Part shown: positions 16,675 through 26,141 of the stretch, one piece after another | Layout: every line of letters begins with the position of its first letter | Numbering within the stretch: position 1 is the stretch's first letter | DNA from: JAITWN01 sp050486285 | GTDB lineage: Bacteria; Pseudomonadota; Gammaproteobacteria; SZUA-140 | Reading direction: 5' to 3' | DNA: 64,000 nt | NCBI GenBank assembly: GCA_050486285.1 | Contig: JBJHCZ010000012.1 | Coordinates: forward strand, 14,401-78,400 | Translations under genes and position numbers: made by a program | Notes under the pieces: model-generated | Databases searched by the model: none | What the model was told of the DNA's origin: nothing | The model's input: only the letters and a program-made list of their open reading frames with translations

Positions 16675-18933
16675 ATGAATGAGACTATTGAAATCGACTA
16701 CGAAGGCATCGAGCGGCGCCCGCTGAAGCAGTTCACCGAGAAGGCGTACCTCGATTACTCGATGTACGTGATCCTCGACCGCGCGCTGCCGCATGTCGGC
16801 GACGGGCTGAAGCCGGTGCAGCGGCGCATCGTCTATGCAATGTCCGAGCTCGGCCTGTCGGCGGCCGCTAAATACAAGAAATCGGCGCGCACCGTCGGCG
16901 ACGTCATCGGCAAGTTCCATCCCCACGGCGACATGGCCTGCTACGAGGCGATGGTGCACATGGCGCAGCCGTTCACCTATCGCTATCCGCTGATCGACGG
17001 CCAGGGCAACTGGGGCGCGCCCGACGACCCGAAGTCCTTCGCCGCGATGCGCTATACCGAGGCACGGCTGTCGCGCTACGCCGAGCTGCTGCTGTCCGAG
17101 CTCGGCCAGGGCACGGTCGACTGGCAGCCGAACTTCGATGGCACGCTCGACGAACCGGTGGTGCTGCCGGCGCGGTTGCCGCATGTGCTGCTGAACGGTG
17201 CCACCGGCATCGCGGTCGGCATGGCGACCGACATTCCGCCGCACAATCTGCGCGAGGTCGTCGCGGCCTGCCTGTGCCTGCTCGACGACCCGAAGGCGGA
17301 CGTCGAGGCGTTGTGCGCGCATATCCGGGGGCCGGACTATCCGACCGAGGCCGAGATCATCACGCCGCGCGCCGAGATCGTGCGCATGTACCAGACCGGC
17401 GGCGGCGCGATTCGCATGCGGGCGCGTTACGAGCGCATTCGCGAGCGTGACGGCGACGATGGCATCGTCATCACCGCGTTGCCGCACAACGTCTCCGGCG
17501 CGCGCGTGCTCGAGCAGATCGCGCAGCAGATGGCGGCGAAGAAACTGCCGATGGTCGAGGACCTGCGCGACGAGTCTGATCACGAGAACCCGACCCGTCT
17601 CGTCATCCTGCCGCGCTCGAACCGCGTCGATGTCGACGCGCTGATGTCGCATCTGTTCGCGACCACCGACCTCGAGCGCAGCTATCGCGTCAACATCAAC
17701 GTGATCGGCCTGAACGGACGGCCTCAGGTCAAGGACCTGCGCAGCCTGCTGCTGGAATGGCTGGAGTTTCGCACCGGCATCGTCACGCGTCGCTTGCAGC
17801 ACCGGCTCGATGTCGTCACCCGCCGCCTGCATGTCCTCGACGGCCTCTTGATCGCGTACCTGAACATCGACGAGGTCATCCGCATCATTCGCGAGGAGGA
17901 CGAGCCGAAGCAGGAACTGATGCGGCGCTTCGGGCTCAGCGACATCCAGGCCGACGCGATCCTCGACCTGCGTCTGCGTCACCTCGCGCGACTCGAGGAG
18001 ATGAAGATACGCGGCGAGCAGGAGGCGCTCGACGCCGAACGCGCCGATCTCGAGAAGACGCTGGGCTCGAAGACGCGGCTGAAGAGACTGGTGCGTGCCG
18101 AGCTGGTCGCCGACGCGGAGAAATATGGCGACGACCGGCGTTCGCCGCTGGTCTCGCGCGAGAGCGCGCAGGCGATGGACGAGACCGCGCTGCTGAGTTC
18201 GGAGCCGGTGCTGGTCGTGCTGTCGGAGAAGGGCTGGGTGCGCGCGGCGAAGGGGCACGACATCGATCCGGCGACGCTCGGCTACAAGGCCGGTGACGGC
18301 TTTCTCGCCGCGGCGCCCGGACGCGCGAATCAGTCCGCGTATTTCATCGACACGCACGGCCGCGTGTATGCGCTGCCGGCGCATACGCTGCCGTCGGCGC
18401 GCGGCCAGGGCGAGCCGCTGACCGGGCGGCTCAACCCGCCCGACGGCGCGCTGTTTGCCGGCGTCATGGCCGGTGTCGACGACGCCTTGTGGCTGCTGGC
18501 GACGGACGCCGGTTACGGCTTCGTCGCCCGGCTCGGCGACCTGTTCACGCGCAACAAGGCCGGCAAGGCGGTGCTGACGGTGCCGAAGGGCGCCTCGGTG
18601 CTGGCGCCGGCGCCGGTCGGCGAAGCGGGCGACGGACAGATCGTCGCGGTGACCACCGAGGGACACATGCTGGCCTTCCCGCTCGGCGAGTTGCCGCAGC
18701 TCGCGCGCGGCAAGGGCATCAAGCTGATCGGTATCCCGAAGGGGAAGGGCGGCGAGGAGCGCGTGCGCGCGGTCGTGGTCGTGCCCCCCGGCGGGTCGCT
18801 GAAAATACACGCGGGACAGCGCCATACCGTGCTTAAATCAAGGGATCTCGAACACTACGCCGGCGAACGCGGGCGCCGCGGACTCAAGCTGCCGCAGGGC
18901 TTCCGCCGCGTCGACCGGCTGGAACTCGGCTGA
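16675..18933 (+). CDS. parC: DNA topoisomerase IV subunit A
   Basis: DNA-cleaving subunit of topoisomerase IV. The breakage-reunion domain shows SMYVILDRALPHVGDGLKPVQRR and the catalytic Tyr127 in AAMRYTEARLS; the C-terminal beta-pinwheel begins about residue 500. Length 752 residues as in E. coli. The quinolone-determining segment reads KFHPHGDMACYE: the serine that is Ser80 in E. coli is Met87 here, while the Glu84 equivalent is kept. See findings. Confidence 0.97.
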   Translation: MNETIEIDYEGIERRPLKQFTEKAYLDYSMYVILDRALPHVGDGLKPVQRRIVYAMSELGLSAAAKYKKSARTVGDVIGKFHPHGDMACYEAMVHMAQPFTYRYPLIDGQGNWGAPDDPKSFAAMRYTEARLSRYAELLLSELGQGTVDWQPNFDGTLDEPVVLPARLPHVLLNGATGIAVGMATDIPPHNLREVVAACLCLLDDPKADVEALCAHIRGPDYPTEAEIITPRAEIVRMYQTGGGAIRMRARYERIRERDGDDGIVITALPHNVSGARVLEQIAQQMAAKKLPMVEDLRDESDHENPTRLVILPRSNRVDVDALMSHLFATTDLERSYRVNINVIGLNGRPQVKDLRSLLLEWLEFRTGIVTRRLQHRLDVVTRRLHVLDGLLIAYLNIDEVIRIIREEDEPKQELMRRFGLSDIQADAILDLRLRHLARLEEMKIRGEQEALDAERADLEKTLGSKTRLKRLVRAELVADAEKYGDDRRSPLVSRESAQAMDETALLSSEPVLVVLSEKGWVRAAKGHDIDPATLGYKAGDGFLAAAPGRANQSAYFIDTHGRVYALPAHTLPSARGQGEPLTGRLNPPDGALFAGVMAGVDDALWLLATDAGYGFVARLGDLFTRNKAGKAVLTVPKGASVLAPAPVGEAGDGQIVAVTTEGHMLAFPLGELPQLARGKGIKLIGIPKGKGGEERVRAVVVVPPGGSLKIHAGQRHTVLKSRDLEHYAGERGRRGLKLPQGFRRVDRLELG

Positions 18934-19004
18934 GCGCGGCGGGTCTCACTATCCGGGTGGCCCGCTGCCAAGCCCTTGAAAGATTGGCAAATGGCTATAT
19001 ATCA

Positions 19005-19028
19005 GGGGTCGGACCCCGAGGGGTCTGA
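19005..19028. repeat. Short GGGGTC-family near-palindrome after parC
   Basis: GGGGTCGGACCCC at 19005-19017 followed at once by a second GGGGTCTGA (19020-19028). It shares the core of the larger repeat elements and sits in the 171-bp parC/htpX gap, about 77 bp before htpX. Confidence 0.6.
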
Positions 19029-19104
19029 TTCGACGTGATCTGGTATCTTTGGACGAGTCCCGTGCGTAATCGGGCGAGTCAATGATGATGAGGAAGATGG
19101 GAGC

Positions 19105-19998
19105 ATGAAGCGAATTGCGCTGTTTCTGGTGACGAACCTGGCGATCCTGCTGGTGCTGGGCGTGGTGCTCAGCCTGTTGGGTATTTCCGGCATCCTCGAC
19201 GAGCAGGGGGTCGGCCTCGACCTGCGGGCCCTGCTGATCTTCTCGGCGGTCATCGGCATGACCGGCTCGTTCATGTCGCTCGCGATGTCGAAGTGGACCG
19301 CGAAGCGCTTCACCGGCGCGCGCGTCATCGAGCGGCCCGCGAACGAGACCGAGGCGTGGCTGGTGCAGACGGTGCAGCGTCAGGCCCAGGCCGCCGGCAT
19401 CGGCATGCCCGAGGTCGCGATCTATGACGCCCCCGACATGAACGCGTTCGCGACCGGCGCCCGCCGCAATGCGGCGCTGGTGGCGGTCAGCACCGGGCTG
19501 TTGCGCCAGATGAACCGCGACGAGGTCGAGGCAGTGCTCGCGCACGAGGTCAGCCATGTCGCGAACGGCGACATGATCACGCTCGCGCTGATCCAGGGCG
19601 TCGTCAACACCTTCGTGATCTTCCTGTCGCGGGTGATCGGCCATGTCGTCGACCGCGTCGTGTTCAAGGTCGAGCGCGGCCATGGTCCGGCGTTCTGGAT
19701 CACCGCGATCATCGCCCAGGTGGTCCTCGGCATCCTCGCGTCGATCATCGTCATGTGGTTCAGCCGCCAGCGCGAATTCCGCGCCGATGCCGGCGGCGCG
19801 GCGCTTGCCGGCCGCGACAAGATGATCTCCGCGCTGCAGCGCCTGGCCCAGCGCACCCCCGAGCCGCTGCCCGACCAGCTCGCCGCCTTCGGCATCTCCG
19901 GCCTCATGAACGGCCACGGCCTCAAGCGCCTCTTCATGAGCCATCCCCCCCTCGAAGAGCGCATCGCCGCCCTTCGTTCCGGGGTCGGACCACGGTAG
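19105..19998 (+). CDS. htpX: Protease HtpX
   Basis: Inner-membrane M48 zinc metalloprotease for membrane protein quality control, usually stress induced. Zinc motif HEVSH at His147-Glu148-His151, third ligand in SRQREFRADA near residue 224, with two N-terminal and two central membrane segments. Length 297, as in E. coli (293). The final residues GVGPR and the TAG stop come from the terminal repeat of the element at 19981-20215, so the original C-terminus was probably altered by that insertion. Confidence 0.96.
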   Translation: MKRIALFLVTNLAILLVLGVVLSLLGISGILDEQGVGLDLRALLIFSAVIGMTGSFMSLAMSKWTAKRFTGARVIERPANETEAWLVQTVQRQAQAAGIGMPEVAIYDAPDMNAFATGARRNAALVAVSTGLLRQMNRDEVEAVLAHEVSHVANGDMITLALIQGVVNTFVIFLSRVIGHVVDRVVFKVERGHGPAFWITAIIAQVVLGILASIIVMWFSRQREFRADAGGAALAGRDKMISALQRLAQRTPEPLPDQLAAFGISGLMNGHGLKRLFMSHPPLEERIAALRSGVGPR

Positions 19999-20215
19999 GT
20001 CACTGATTATCAAAAACTAAGGCCCGAATTTCGGGCGAATTTCGAGCCTCCCGCCCCCATTTTGATGCCAAAATGGGGGCGGTTTGTTTTCATGCGGCCG
20101 TCCAGGAACGGCTCGCGCTCTCATTTCGGGGTCGAAATCAGGCCGGGAGGGCCGATTTCAAGCCAATTCTGAGCCTCTATTCTTTCAGAAACATAAGGTT
20201 GCCGTGGTCCGACCC
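19981..20215. repeat. Long GGGGTC-family element (about 235 bp) between htpX and epmB
   Basis: Terminal inverted repeats GGGGTCGGACCACGG (19981-19995) and CCGTGGTCCGACCC (20202-20215), matching at 14 of 14 shared positions. The interior holds several partial palindromes of the type CGAAATTCGGGC and a strong intrinsic terminator. Both converging genes end inside it: htpX gains GVGPR-stop, and epmB reads through the right end and gains GSDHGNLMFLKE-stop. No coding sequence of its own is seen, so it is non-autonomous. A related copy lies at 45710-45933. Confidence 0.85.
20051..20090 (+). terminator. Intrinsic terminator for htpX, inside the repeat element
   Basis: A 13-bp perfect stem (20051-20063 with 20070-20082, core CCGCCCCCATTTT), 6-nt loop, then TTTGTTTT at 20083-20090. 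It is oriented to stop htpX transcription. Confidence 0.85.
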
Positions 20216-21217
20216 GGCGGGGAGTTTGGTGGGGGCGCCGGGGGATTCGCGGACGAGGCGGGGGACGAGGTAGCCGGGGAGGCGGGTCAGGAGGCGGGCG
20301 TGGAGGGCGCGGGCCTCGGTTTCGGGGACTTCGAAGTGGGCAGCGCCTGCGACGCGGTCGAGCAGGTGCAGGTAGTAGGGCAGGACGCCGGCGTCGAACA
20401 GGCCCTCGCTCAGCGCCGCAAGCGTGGCGTCGTCGTCGTTGACGCCGCGCAGCAGCACGCTCTGGTTTAACAATGCGATCCCGGCGTCGCGCAGGCGCGC
20501 AAGCGCGGTGACGACATCGGCATCGATCTCGCGCGGATGATTGGCATGGATCACGACGACCGGCCGTAGACGGACACCCGCCAGCAGCGCGACCAGACCG
20601 TCATCGACGCGCGACGGCAACACCACCGGCAGCCGCGTGTGCAGGCGCAACCGGCGCAGCTGCGGGATCGCGGCGAGACCGGCGACCAGCGGCGCGAGCC
20701 GCGCCGTCGACAGCACCAGCGGATCGCCGCCGCTCAGGATCACCTCGGTGATCGACGGATCGCCCGCGATCGTCGCGAGCGCCGCCGACCAGTCGTCCTC
20801 GCCGGCGTGCTGTTCGGCATACGGGAAATGCCGCCGGAAGCAATAGCGGCAATGAATCGCGCAGGCGCCGGTCGTGATCAACAACGCGCGCCCGTGATAC
20901 TTGCGCAGCACGCCCTGCCCCCGGATCGCCGCGCGGTCGCCGACCGGATCGCTGGTGAAACCCGGGGCCGCGATGCGCTCGCGGCCGAGCGGCAGCACCT
21001 GGCGCAGCAGCGGATCGGCGGGGTCGCCGTGGCGCATGCGCCGGACATACCCGGCCGGTACCCGCAGCGGGAACGGATGCGAGGGATCAAGATCGGCATC
21101 GACCTCATCCGCGCGCAGCCCGAGCGCGGCGAGCAGCGCCGCCGGATCGCGAAAGCCGTTCGCCAGTTCCTGCTGCCAGTTCGCCGGCTGCCAGGCAGCC
21201 GGGGTTCGCGCTATCAT
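20177..21217 (-). CDS. epmB: EF-P (R)-beta-lysine pathway lysine 2,3-aminomutase
   Basis: Radical SAM/PLP enzyme converting alpha-lysine to (R)-beta-lysine for modification of elongation factor P. The cluster motif is Cys119-x3-Cys123-x2-Cys126 in GACAIHCRYCFRRHFPY; TEVILSGGDPLVLS and the PLP-binding C-terminal region follow. 346 residues, close to E. coli EpmB (342). Divergent from efp with about 100 bp between them, and epmA is just beyond. The last 12 residues are encoded by the repeat element. Confidence 0.95.
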   Translation of the reverse strand: MIARTPAAWQPANWQQELANGFRDPAALLAALGLRADEVDADLDPSHPFPLRVPAGYVRRMRHGDPADPLLRQVLPLGRERIAAPGFTSDPVGDRAAIRGQGVLRKYHGRALLITTGACAIHCRYCFRRHFPYAEQHAGEDDWSAALATIAGDPSITEVILSGGDPLVLSTARLAPLVAGLAAIPQLRRLRLHTRLPVVLPSRVDDGLVALLAGVRLRPVVVIHANHPREIDADVVTALARLRDAGIALLNQSVLLRGVNDDDATLAALSEGLFDAGVLPYYLHLLDRVAGAAHFEVPETEARALHARLLTRLPGYLVPRLVRESPGAPTKLPAGSDHGNLMFLKE

Positions 21218-21321
21218 GTGGGGCCTCCATGTAGGGGATTCCGCCGCAGTATGATAACCTGCGCGGCGCCCGCATGTTGCGCGGCGTCCCGAACCACCGA
21301 ATCGGCAATCCGGAAACAGCC

Positions 21322-21891
21322 ATGGCGATCTACAGCACCAACGAATTCAAGAACGGGCTCAAACTGATGATCGACGGCGATCCGTGCACGATCGTCGACC
21401 TCGACTTCGTCAAACCCGGCAAGGGACAGGCCTTCACCCGCGTCAAGTACCGCAACCTCAAGACCGGTCGCGTCAACGAGCGCACGCTGAAGTCCGGCGA
21501 CACGCTCGAAGGCGCCGACGTCATGGACACCGAGATGCAGTACCTGTATTTCGACGGCGAGTTCTACCACTTCATGAAGCCCGACTCTTTCGAGCAGTAC
21601 GTCGCCGGCGAAGATGCGATGGAAGACGCGAAGAAGTGGCTCAAGGGCCAGGAGACCTGCATCGTCACGCTGTGGAACGATGCGCCGCTGTCGGTCGCGC
21701 CGCCGAATTTCGTCGAGCTCGCGATTACCGAGACCGATCCCGGCGTGCGCGGCGATACCTCGGGCGGCGGCGGCAAGCCGGCGACGCTCGAGAGCGGCGC
21801 CGTCGTGCGCGTGCCACTGTTCGTGAATCAGGGCGAGGTCATCAAGGTCGACACCCGCAGCGGCGAGTACGTGTCCCGCGTCAAGTCCTGA
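21322..21891 (+). CDS. efp: Translation elongation factor P
   Basis: Rescues ribosomes stalled at polyproline. The 189-residue protein has KOW, OB and C-terminal domains. The modifiable Lys34 lies in FVKPGKGQAF, the site lysylated by EpmA. ATG 21322 gives the conserved MAIYSTNEFKNGLK start; an earlier in-frame ATG at 21274 is not used. The first protein in this window contains nine consecutive prolines (GGDEF gene), a natural EF-P client. Confidence 0.98.
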   Translation: MAIYSTNEFKNGLKLMIDGDPCTIVDLDFVKPGKGQAFTRVKYRNLKTGRVNERTLKSGDTLEGADVMDTEMQYLYFDGEFYHFMKPDSFEQYVAGEDAMEDAKKWLKGQETCIVTLWNDAPLSVAPPNFVELAITETDPGVRGDTSGGGGKPATLESGAVVRVPLFVNQGEVIKVDTRSGEYVSRVKS

Positions 21892-21913
21892 GCGGGATGC
21901 GCGGCGCCGGCTG

Positions 21914-22894
21914 ATGTCCGCGAGCGGCAGCGACGGGAGCGACTGGCGCCCGGGCGCCGCGATCGAGGCCCTGCGCGCGCGCGCCGCGATCCTCGCGCGC
22001 ATCCGCGCGTTCTTCGCCGCGCGCGGCGTACTCGAGGTCGAGACGCCGGTGCTGGCCGCTGCGACCGTCACCGAACCGCAGCTCCAAAGTTTCGAGACCC
22101 GCTATACCGGCCCCGGCGGCGCTCGCCGCCTGTATCTCCAGACCTCGCCCGAATACGCGATGAAGCGCCTGCTCGCGGCCGGCAGCGGCCCGATCTGGCA
22201 GCTCGCGCGCGTGTTCCGCGACGGCGAGGCGGGGCGCCTGCACAATCCCGAATTCACGCTGCTCGAGTGGTATCGCCCCGGCTTCGATCACCATGCGCTG
22301 ATGGACGAGGTCGAGGCCCTGGTCGCCGAACTCCTCGGCCTCCCCGCCGGCTTCGAACGCATCCCGTACGCCGAATTGTTCCGGCGCAGCCTCGATCTCG
22401 ACCCGTTCCATGCGGAGCTGCGCGAGCTACAGGCCTGCGCGCGCCAACGCGGCATCGACGCGCCGCCGCTCGATTCACGCGACGGCTGGCTCGATCTGTT
22501 GCTGACCCATTTGATCGAGCCCGGTCTCGGCGTCGCGCGACCGGTCTTCGTCCACGACTACCCCCCGAGCCAGGCCGCGCTCGCCCGCGTCCGCCCCGCC
22601 GAGCCGCTGGTCGCCGAGCGCTTCGAGCTCTATATAGATGGCATCGAGCTCGCGAACGGCTATCACGAACTCGGCGACGCGGCCGAGCAACGCGCGCGCT
22701 TCGCGCGGGACCGCGAATACCGCCGCGCCGCCGGCCTGCCGGACGTGCCCGCCGATGAACGCCTGCTCGCCGCGCTCGCGCACGGCCTGCCGTCCTGCGC
22801 CGGCGTCGCCCTCGGCCTCGATCGTCTCGTCATGCTTGCCGTCGGCGCGCGCTCGCTCGACGAGGTGCTCGCCTTCAGCCTGGACAGGACCTGA
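21914..22894 (+). CDS. epmA: EF-P lysine ligase EpmA (PoxA/GenX)
   Basis: A lysyl-tRNA synthetase catalytic-core paralogue that attaches (R)-beta-lysine to EF-P Lys34. Class II motifs are visible: motif 2 PIWQLARVFRDGEAGRLHNPEFTLLEWYR and motif 3 GVALGLDRLVMLA; the anticodon-binding domain is absent, as expected at 326 residues. It follows efp by 22 bp, so epmB, efp and epmA form a complete aminomutase-ligase-target set; the EpmC hydroxylase is not in the window. Confidence 0.96.
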   Translation: MSASGSDGSDWRPGAAIEALRARAAILARIRAFFAARGVLEVETPVLAAATVTEPQLQSFETRYTGPGGARRLYLQTSPEYAMKRLLAAGSGPIWQLARVFRDGEAGRLHNPEFTLLEWYRPGFDHHALMDEVEALVAELLGLPAGFERIPYAELFRRSLDLDPFHAELRELQACARQRGIDAPPLDSRDGWLDLLLTHLIEPGLGVARPVFVHDYPPSQAALARVRPAEPLVAERFELYIDGIELANGYHELGDAAEQRARFARDREYRRAAGLPDVPADERLLAALAHGLPSCAGVALGLDRLVMLAVGARSLDEVLAFSLDRT

Positions 22895-22903
22895 CGGGCG
22901 ATC

Positions 22904-22942
22904 ATCGGGGTCAGAGTAGAGCTGGTCTACTCTGACCCCGAT
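22904..22942. repeat. GGGGTC-family hairpin at epmA/psd convergence
   Basis: Perfect 17-bp arms ATCGGGGTCAGAGTAGA (22904-22920) and complement (22926-22942) with a 5-nt loop. The psd stop codon (TAG, minus, 22929-22927) and its last residues SGSE are encoded by the right arm, in the same reading phase as the element at the end of pgpA. Confidence 0.88.
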
Positions 22943-23814
22943 GTCTTTGCGAGCAGTTCGCCCATGCGGATCGGCGCGCCGGGCGCGATCGCGGGCGACC
23001 ATTCGACACGGTCGCGGCCGAACAGCACGATGACCGTCGAGCCCATGTTGAAGCGGCCGAGCTCGTCGCCGCGCGCGAGGGCAATGGCCGGCGGGCGGCC
23101 ATCGGCGTCCGGCGCGCAATCGCCGAACGGACGCGCGGCCGAGACCTCGCCGGCCCACACCGTCTCGATCCCGGACACGAAGATCGCGCCGACGAGGACC
23201 AGCGCCATCGGCCCGGCCGCGGTGTCGAACACCGTCACCAGGCGTTCGTTGCGCGTGAACAGCCCGCGCACATGGCGCGTCGAGTAGTCGTTGACGCTGA
23301 ACAGCTGCCCCGGGACGTAGTGCATCGCCCGCAGCGTACCGTCGACCGGCATGTGGATCCGGTGATAGTCGCGCGGCGACAGGTACAGCGTCGCGAACGA
23401 CCCGCCGGTGAACTTCGAGGCGAGCGCGTCCGAGCCGCCGAGCAGCGGCGCGACCCGGTAGTCGATCGCCTTGGCCTGGATCAGGCGGTCGCCGTCGATC
23501 GGACCGCACTGGCTGACCGCGCCGTCGACCGGGATCGCGATCTCGCCGGGGCCGGAGACCACCGGCCGCGCCCCCGGCTTCAGCGCGCGAGTGAAAAAGC
23601 TGTTGAAATCCGGGTAGGCGGCCGGATCCGGCTCCTCGGCGATCGACAGGTCGACCCGGAAACGGCGCATGAAGGCGCGGATCAGCCGGTCTTTGAGCCA
23701 CGGTCGGCGAACGCGCGTCAGGCAGCGCACCCAGCGGGACAGGCGGTGCTGGGGCGCGATGCGCAGGAACAGCGTGTTCAGGTAGCCGGTCAGATTGCTG
23801 GACAAGGTTGGCAA
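22927..23814 (-). CDS. psd: Phosphatidylserine decarboxylase proenzyme
   Basis: Makes phosphatidylethanolamine; self-cleaves to create a pyruvoyl cofactor. The processing site reads FNMGSTVIVLF, with Ser259 becoming the pyruvoyl group; many orthologues have LGST here. Catalytic region YLSPRDYHRIHMPVDG is intact. 295 residues. The C-terminus ends LLAKTSGSE, with the last residues provided by the hairpin element. Confidence 0.95.
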   Translation of the reverse strand: MPTLSSNLTGYLNTLFLRIAPQHRLSRWVRCLTRVRRPWLKDRLIRAFMRRFRVDLSIAEEPDPAAYPDFNSFFTRALKPGARPVVSGPGEIAIPVDGAVSQCGPIDGDRLIQAKAIDYRVAPLLGGSDALASKFTGGSFATLYLSPRDYHRIHMPVDGTLRAMHYVPGQLFSVNDYSTRHVRGLFTRNERLVTVFDTAAGPMALVLVGAIFVSGIETVWAGEVSAARPFGDCAPDADGRPPAIALARGDELGRFNMGSTVIVLFGRDRVEWSPAIAPGAPIRMGELLAKTSGSE

Positions 23815-23871
23815 ACGGTCTGTTTATTTACGCCGATGCAATTGCAAGCGGCGGTGCTGCCGGAGTAAAAA

Positions 23872-23884
23872 GGGGTCTGACCCC
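23872..23884. repeat. Short GGGGTC-family near-palindrome upstream of pncC
   Basis: GGGGTCTGACCCC between the divergent psd and pncC starts, 26 bp before the pncC ATG. It is a minimal copy of the repeat core seen in the larger elements. Confidence 0.6.
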
Positions 23885-23909
23885 AATCTGCCCGACGATT
23901 ATACCGGAC

Positions 23910-24404
23910 ATGGAAAAAGATCTGAAAAATCTGGCAATGCGCGTCGGCGAGGGCCTGCTCGAGCGCAAGCTGATGCTGGCGACCGCCGAGTCCTGTACCG
24001 GCGGCTGGGTCGCGCAGATCGTGACCTCGGTGTCCGGCAGCTCGCAGTGGTTCGAGCGCGGCTTCGTTTGCTATAGCAATCAGTCCAAGAGCGAGATGCT
24101 CGGCGTGCGCGCCGAGACGCTGTCCCGTTACGGCGCCGTCAGCGATGAGGTCGTCCGCGAGATGGCCGAGGGCGCGCTGCGCTACAGCCAGGCCCAGGTC
24201 AGCCTCGCGATCAGCGGTATCGCCGGCCCCGGCGGCGACGTGCCGGGCAAACCGGTCGGCACCGTCTGTCTCGCCTGGGCGGTTGCCGGCCGGGTCGTGC
24301 TGAGCCGCACCGATCATTTCACCGGCAACCGCACCGCGGTGCGCTGGCAGGCGGTCATCGCGTCCCTGAGCGGCCTGCTGGGACTCCTTGAGCGCTGGCA
24401 GTGA
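23910..24404 (+). CDS. pncC: CinA C-terminal-type nicotinamide-nucleotide amidohydrolase
   Basis: Deamidates NMN to nicotinate mononucleotide in pyridine nucleotide recycling. The 164-residue stand-alone form matches E. coli PncC (YgaD). Motifs: TAESCTGGWVAQ, GFVCYSNQSKSEMLGV, VREMAEGALRYSQA and AISGIAGPGG. ATG 23910 is preferred; upstream in-frame codons run through the repeat and the psd start. Its position before recA is typical of gammaproteobacteria. Confidence 0.94.
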   Translation: MEKDLKNLAMRVGEGLLERKLMLATAESCTGGWVAQIVTSVSGSSQWFERGFVCYSNQSKSEMLGVRAETLSRYGAVSDEVVREMAEGALRYSQAQVSLAISGIAGPGGDVPGKPVGTVCLAWAVAGRVVLSRTDHFTGNRTAVRWQAVIASLSGLLGLLERWQ

Positions 24405-24942
24405 CGACGGCGGGGACCGCGCGCCGGTCCGCCGCCTGTTCCTGGCGCTGTGGCCCGACGACGCGCTGCGCGAGCGCATCGAGCGGACAATCCTGCCGGC
24501 GCTGCCGGTTCGCGCCGGTCGCGCGGTGCCGGGCGAAAATCTTCATCTGACCCTCGTCTTTCTCGGCGATGTCCCCGAGCGGCAGCTCGGCTGTGTCGAG
24601 GACGCCGCGGCGGGCGCGCGCGCCGAGCCATTCGAACTCGTGCTTGATCGCCTCTCATGGTGGCGGCAGTCGCAGGTGCTATGGCTCGGCGCGCGCGAGA
24701 CGCCGCCCGCGCTCGCCGCGCTGGTCGGCGCGTTGCGCGAACGGCTCGCGGCCTGCGGGCTGGCGCTTGAATCGCGGCCGTTTCGCGCGCACATGACCTT
24801 GCTGCGCAAGGTCCGTCGCCGGCCGTCGCTGCCGCACGGCGAGCCGCTGCACTGGCGGCCGGACAGCCATGCACTGATCGAATCGACGCCGGTTCCGGGC
24901 GGCGTGCGCTACACGCGGCGCGCGTCCTGGCCGATCGGCTGA
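24388..24942 (+). CDS. thpR: RNA 2',3'-cyclic phosphodiesterase (2H family)
   Basis: Opens 2',3'-cyclic phosphates on RNA ends; homologues have been called 2'-5' RNA ligase/LigT. The two HxT motifs that define the 2H superfamily are NLHLTLVFLG and RAHMTLLRK. 184 residues. The only plausible start is TTG 24388, overlapping pncC by 17 bp, which places RRLFLALWPDD near the N-terminus as expected. Confidence 0.9.
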   Translation: MSAGSDDGGDRAPVRRLFLALWPDDALRERIERTILPALPVRAGRAVPGENLHLTLVFLGDVPERQLGCVEDAAAGARAEPFELVLDRLSWWRQSQVLWLGARETPPALAALVGALRERLAACGLALESRPFRAHMTLLRKVRRRPSLPHGEPLHWRPDSHALIESTPVPGGVRYTRRASWPIG

Positions 24943-25089
24943 GCGTTGCGCCGAGGAAGGCTTAGGAATCGCGCTGTTAATCTGCCGTGCGCCCGCGCGG
25001 GGCTAGGACTGCCGGGTCATCCTGTGGGATAATCCCGACGGTTCGAAACGCATATTTCAGGTGAATCAGGTCAATCCGGGGAGAGATCG

Positions 25090-26130
<1,041 letters not shown>

Positions 26131-26141
26131 CGCGGACGGCA

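Noticed and set aside
10927..18825. Very long open frames opposite dxs, parE and parC (765, 872 and 724 codons)
   Set aside because: They are antisense shadows in high-GC DNA with long Arg/Ala/Asp-rich runs and no recognisable domain; the opposite strand encodes clear Dxs, ParE and ParC.
24943..25089. LexA (SOS) box upstream of recA
   Set aside because: No CTGT-N8-ACAG or GTTC-N7-GTTC pattern is present; the GGGATAATCCC palindrome does not match a known LexA site.
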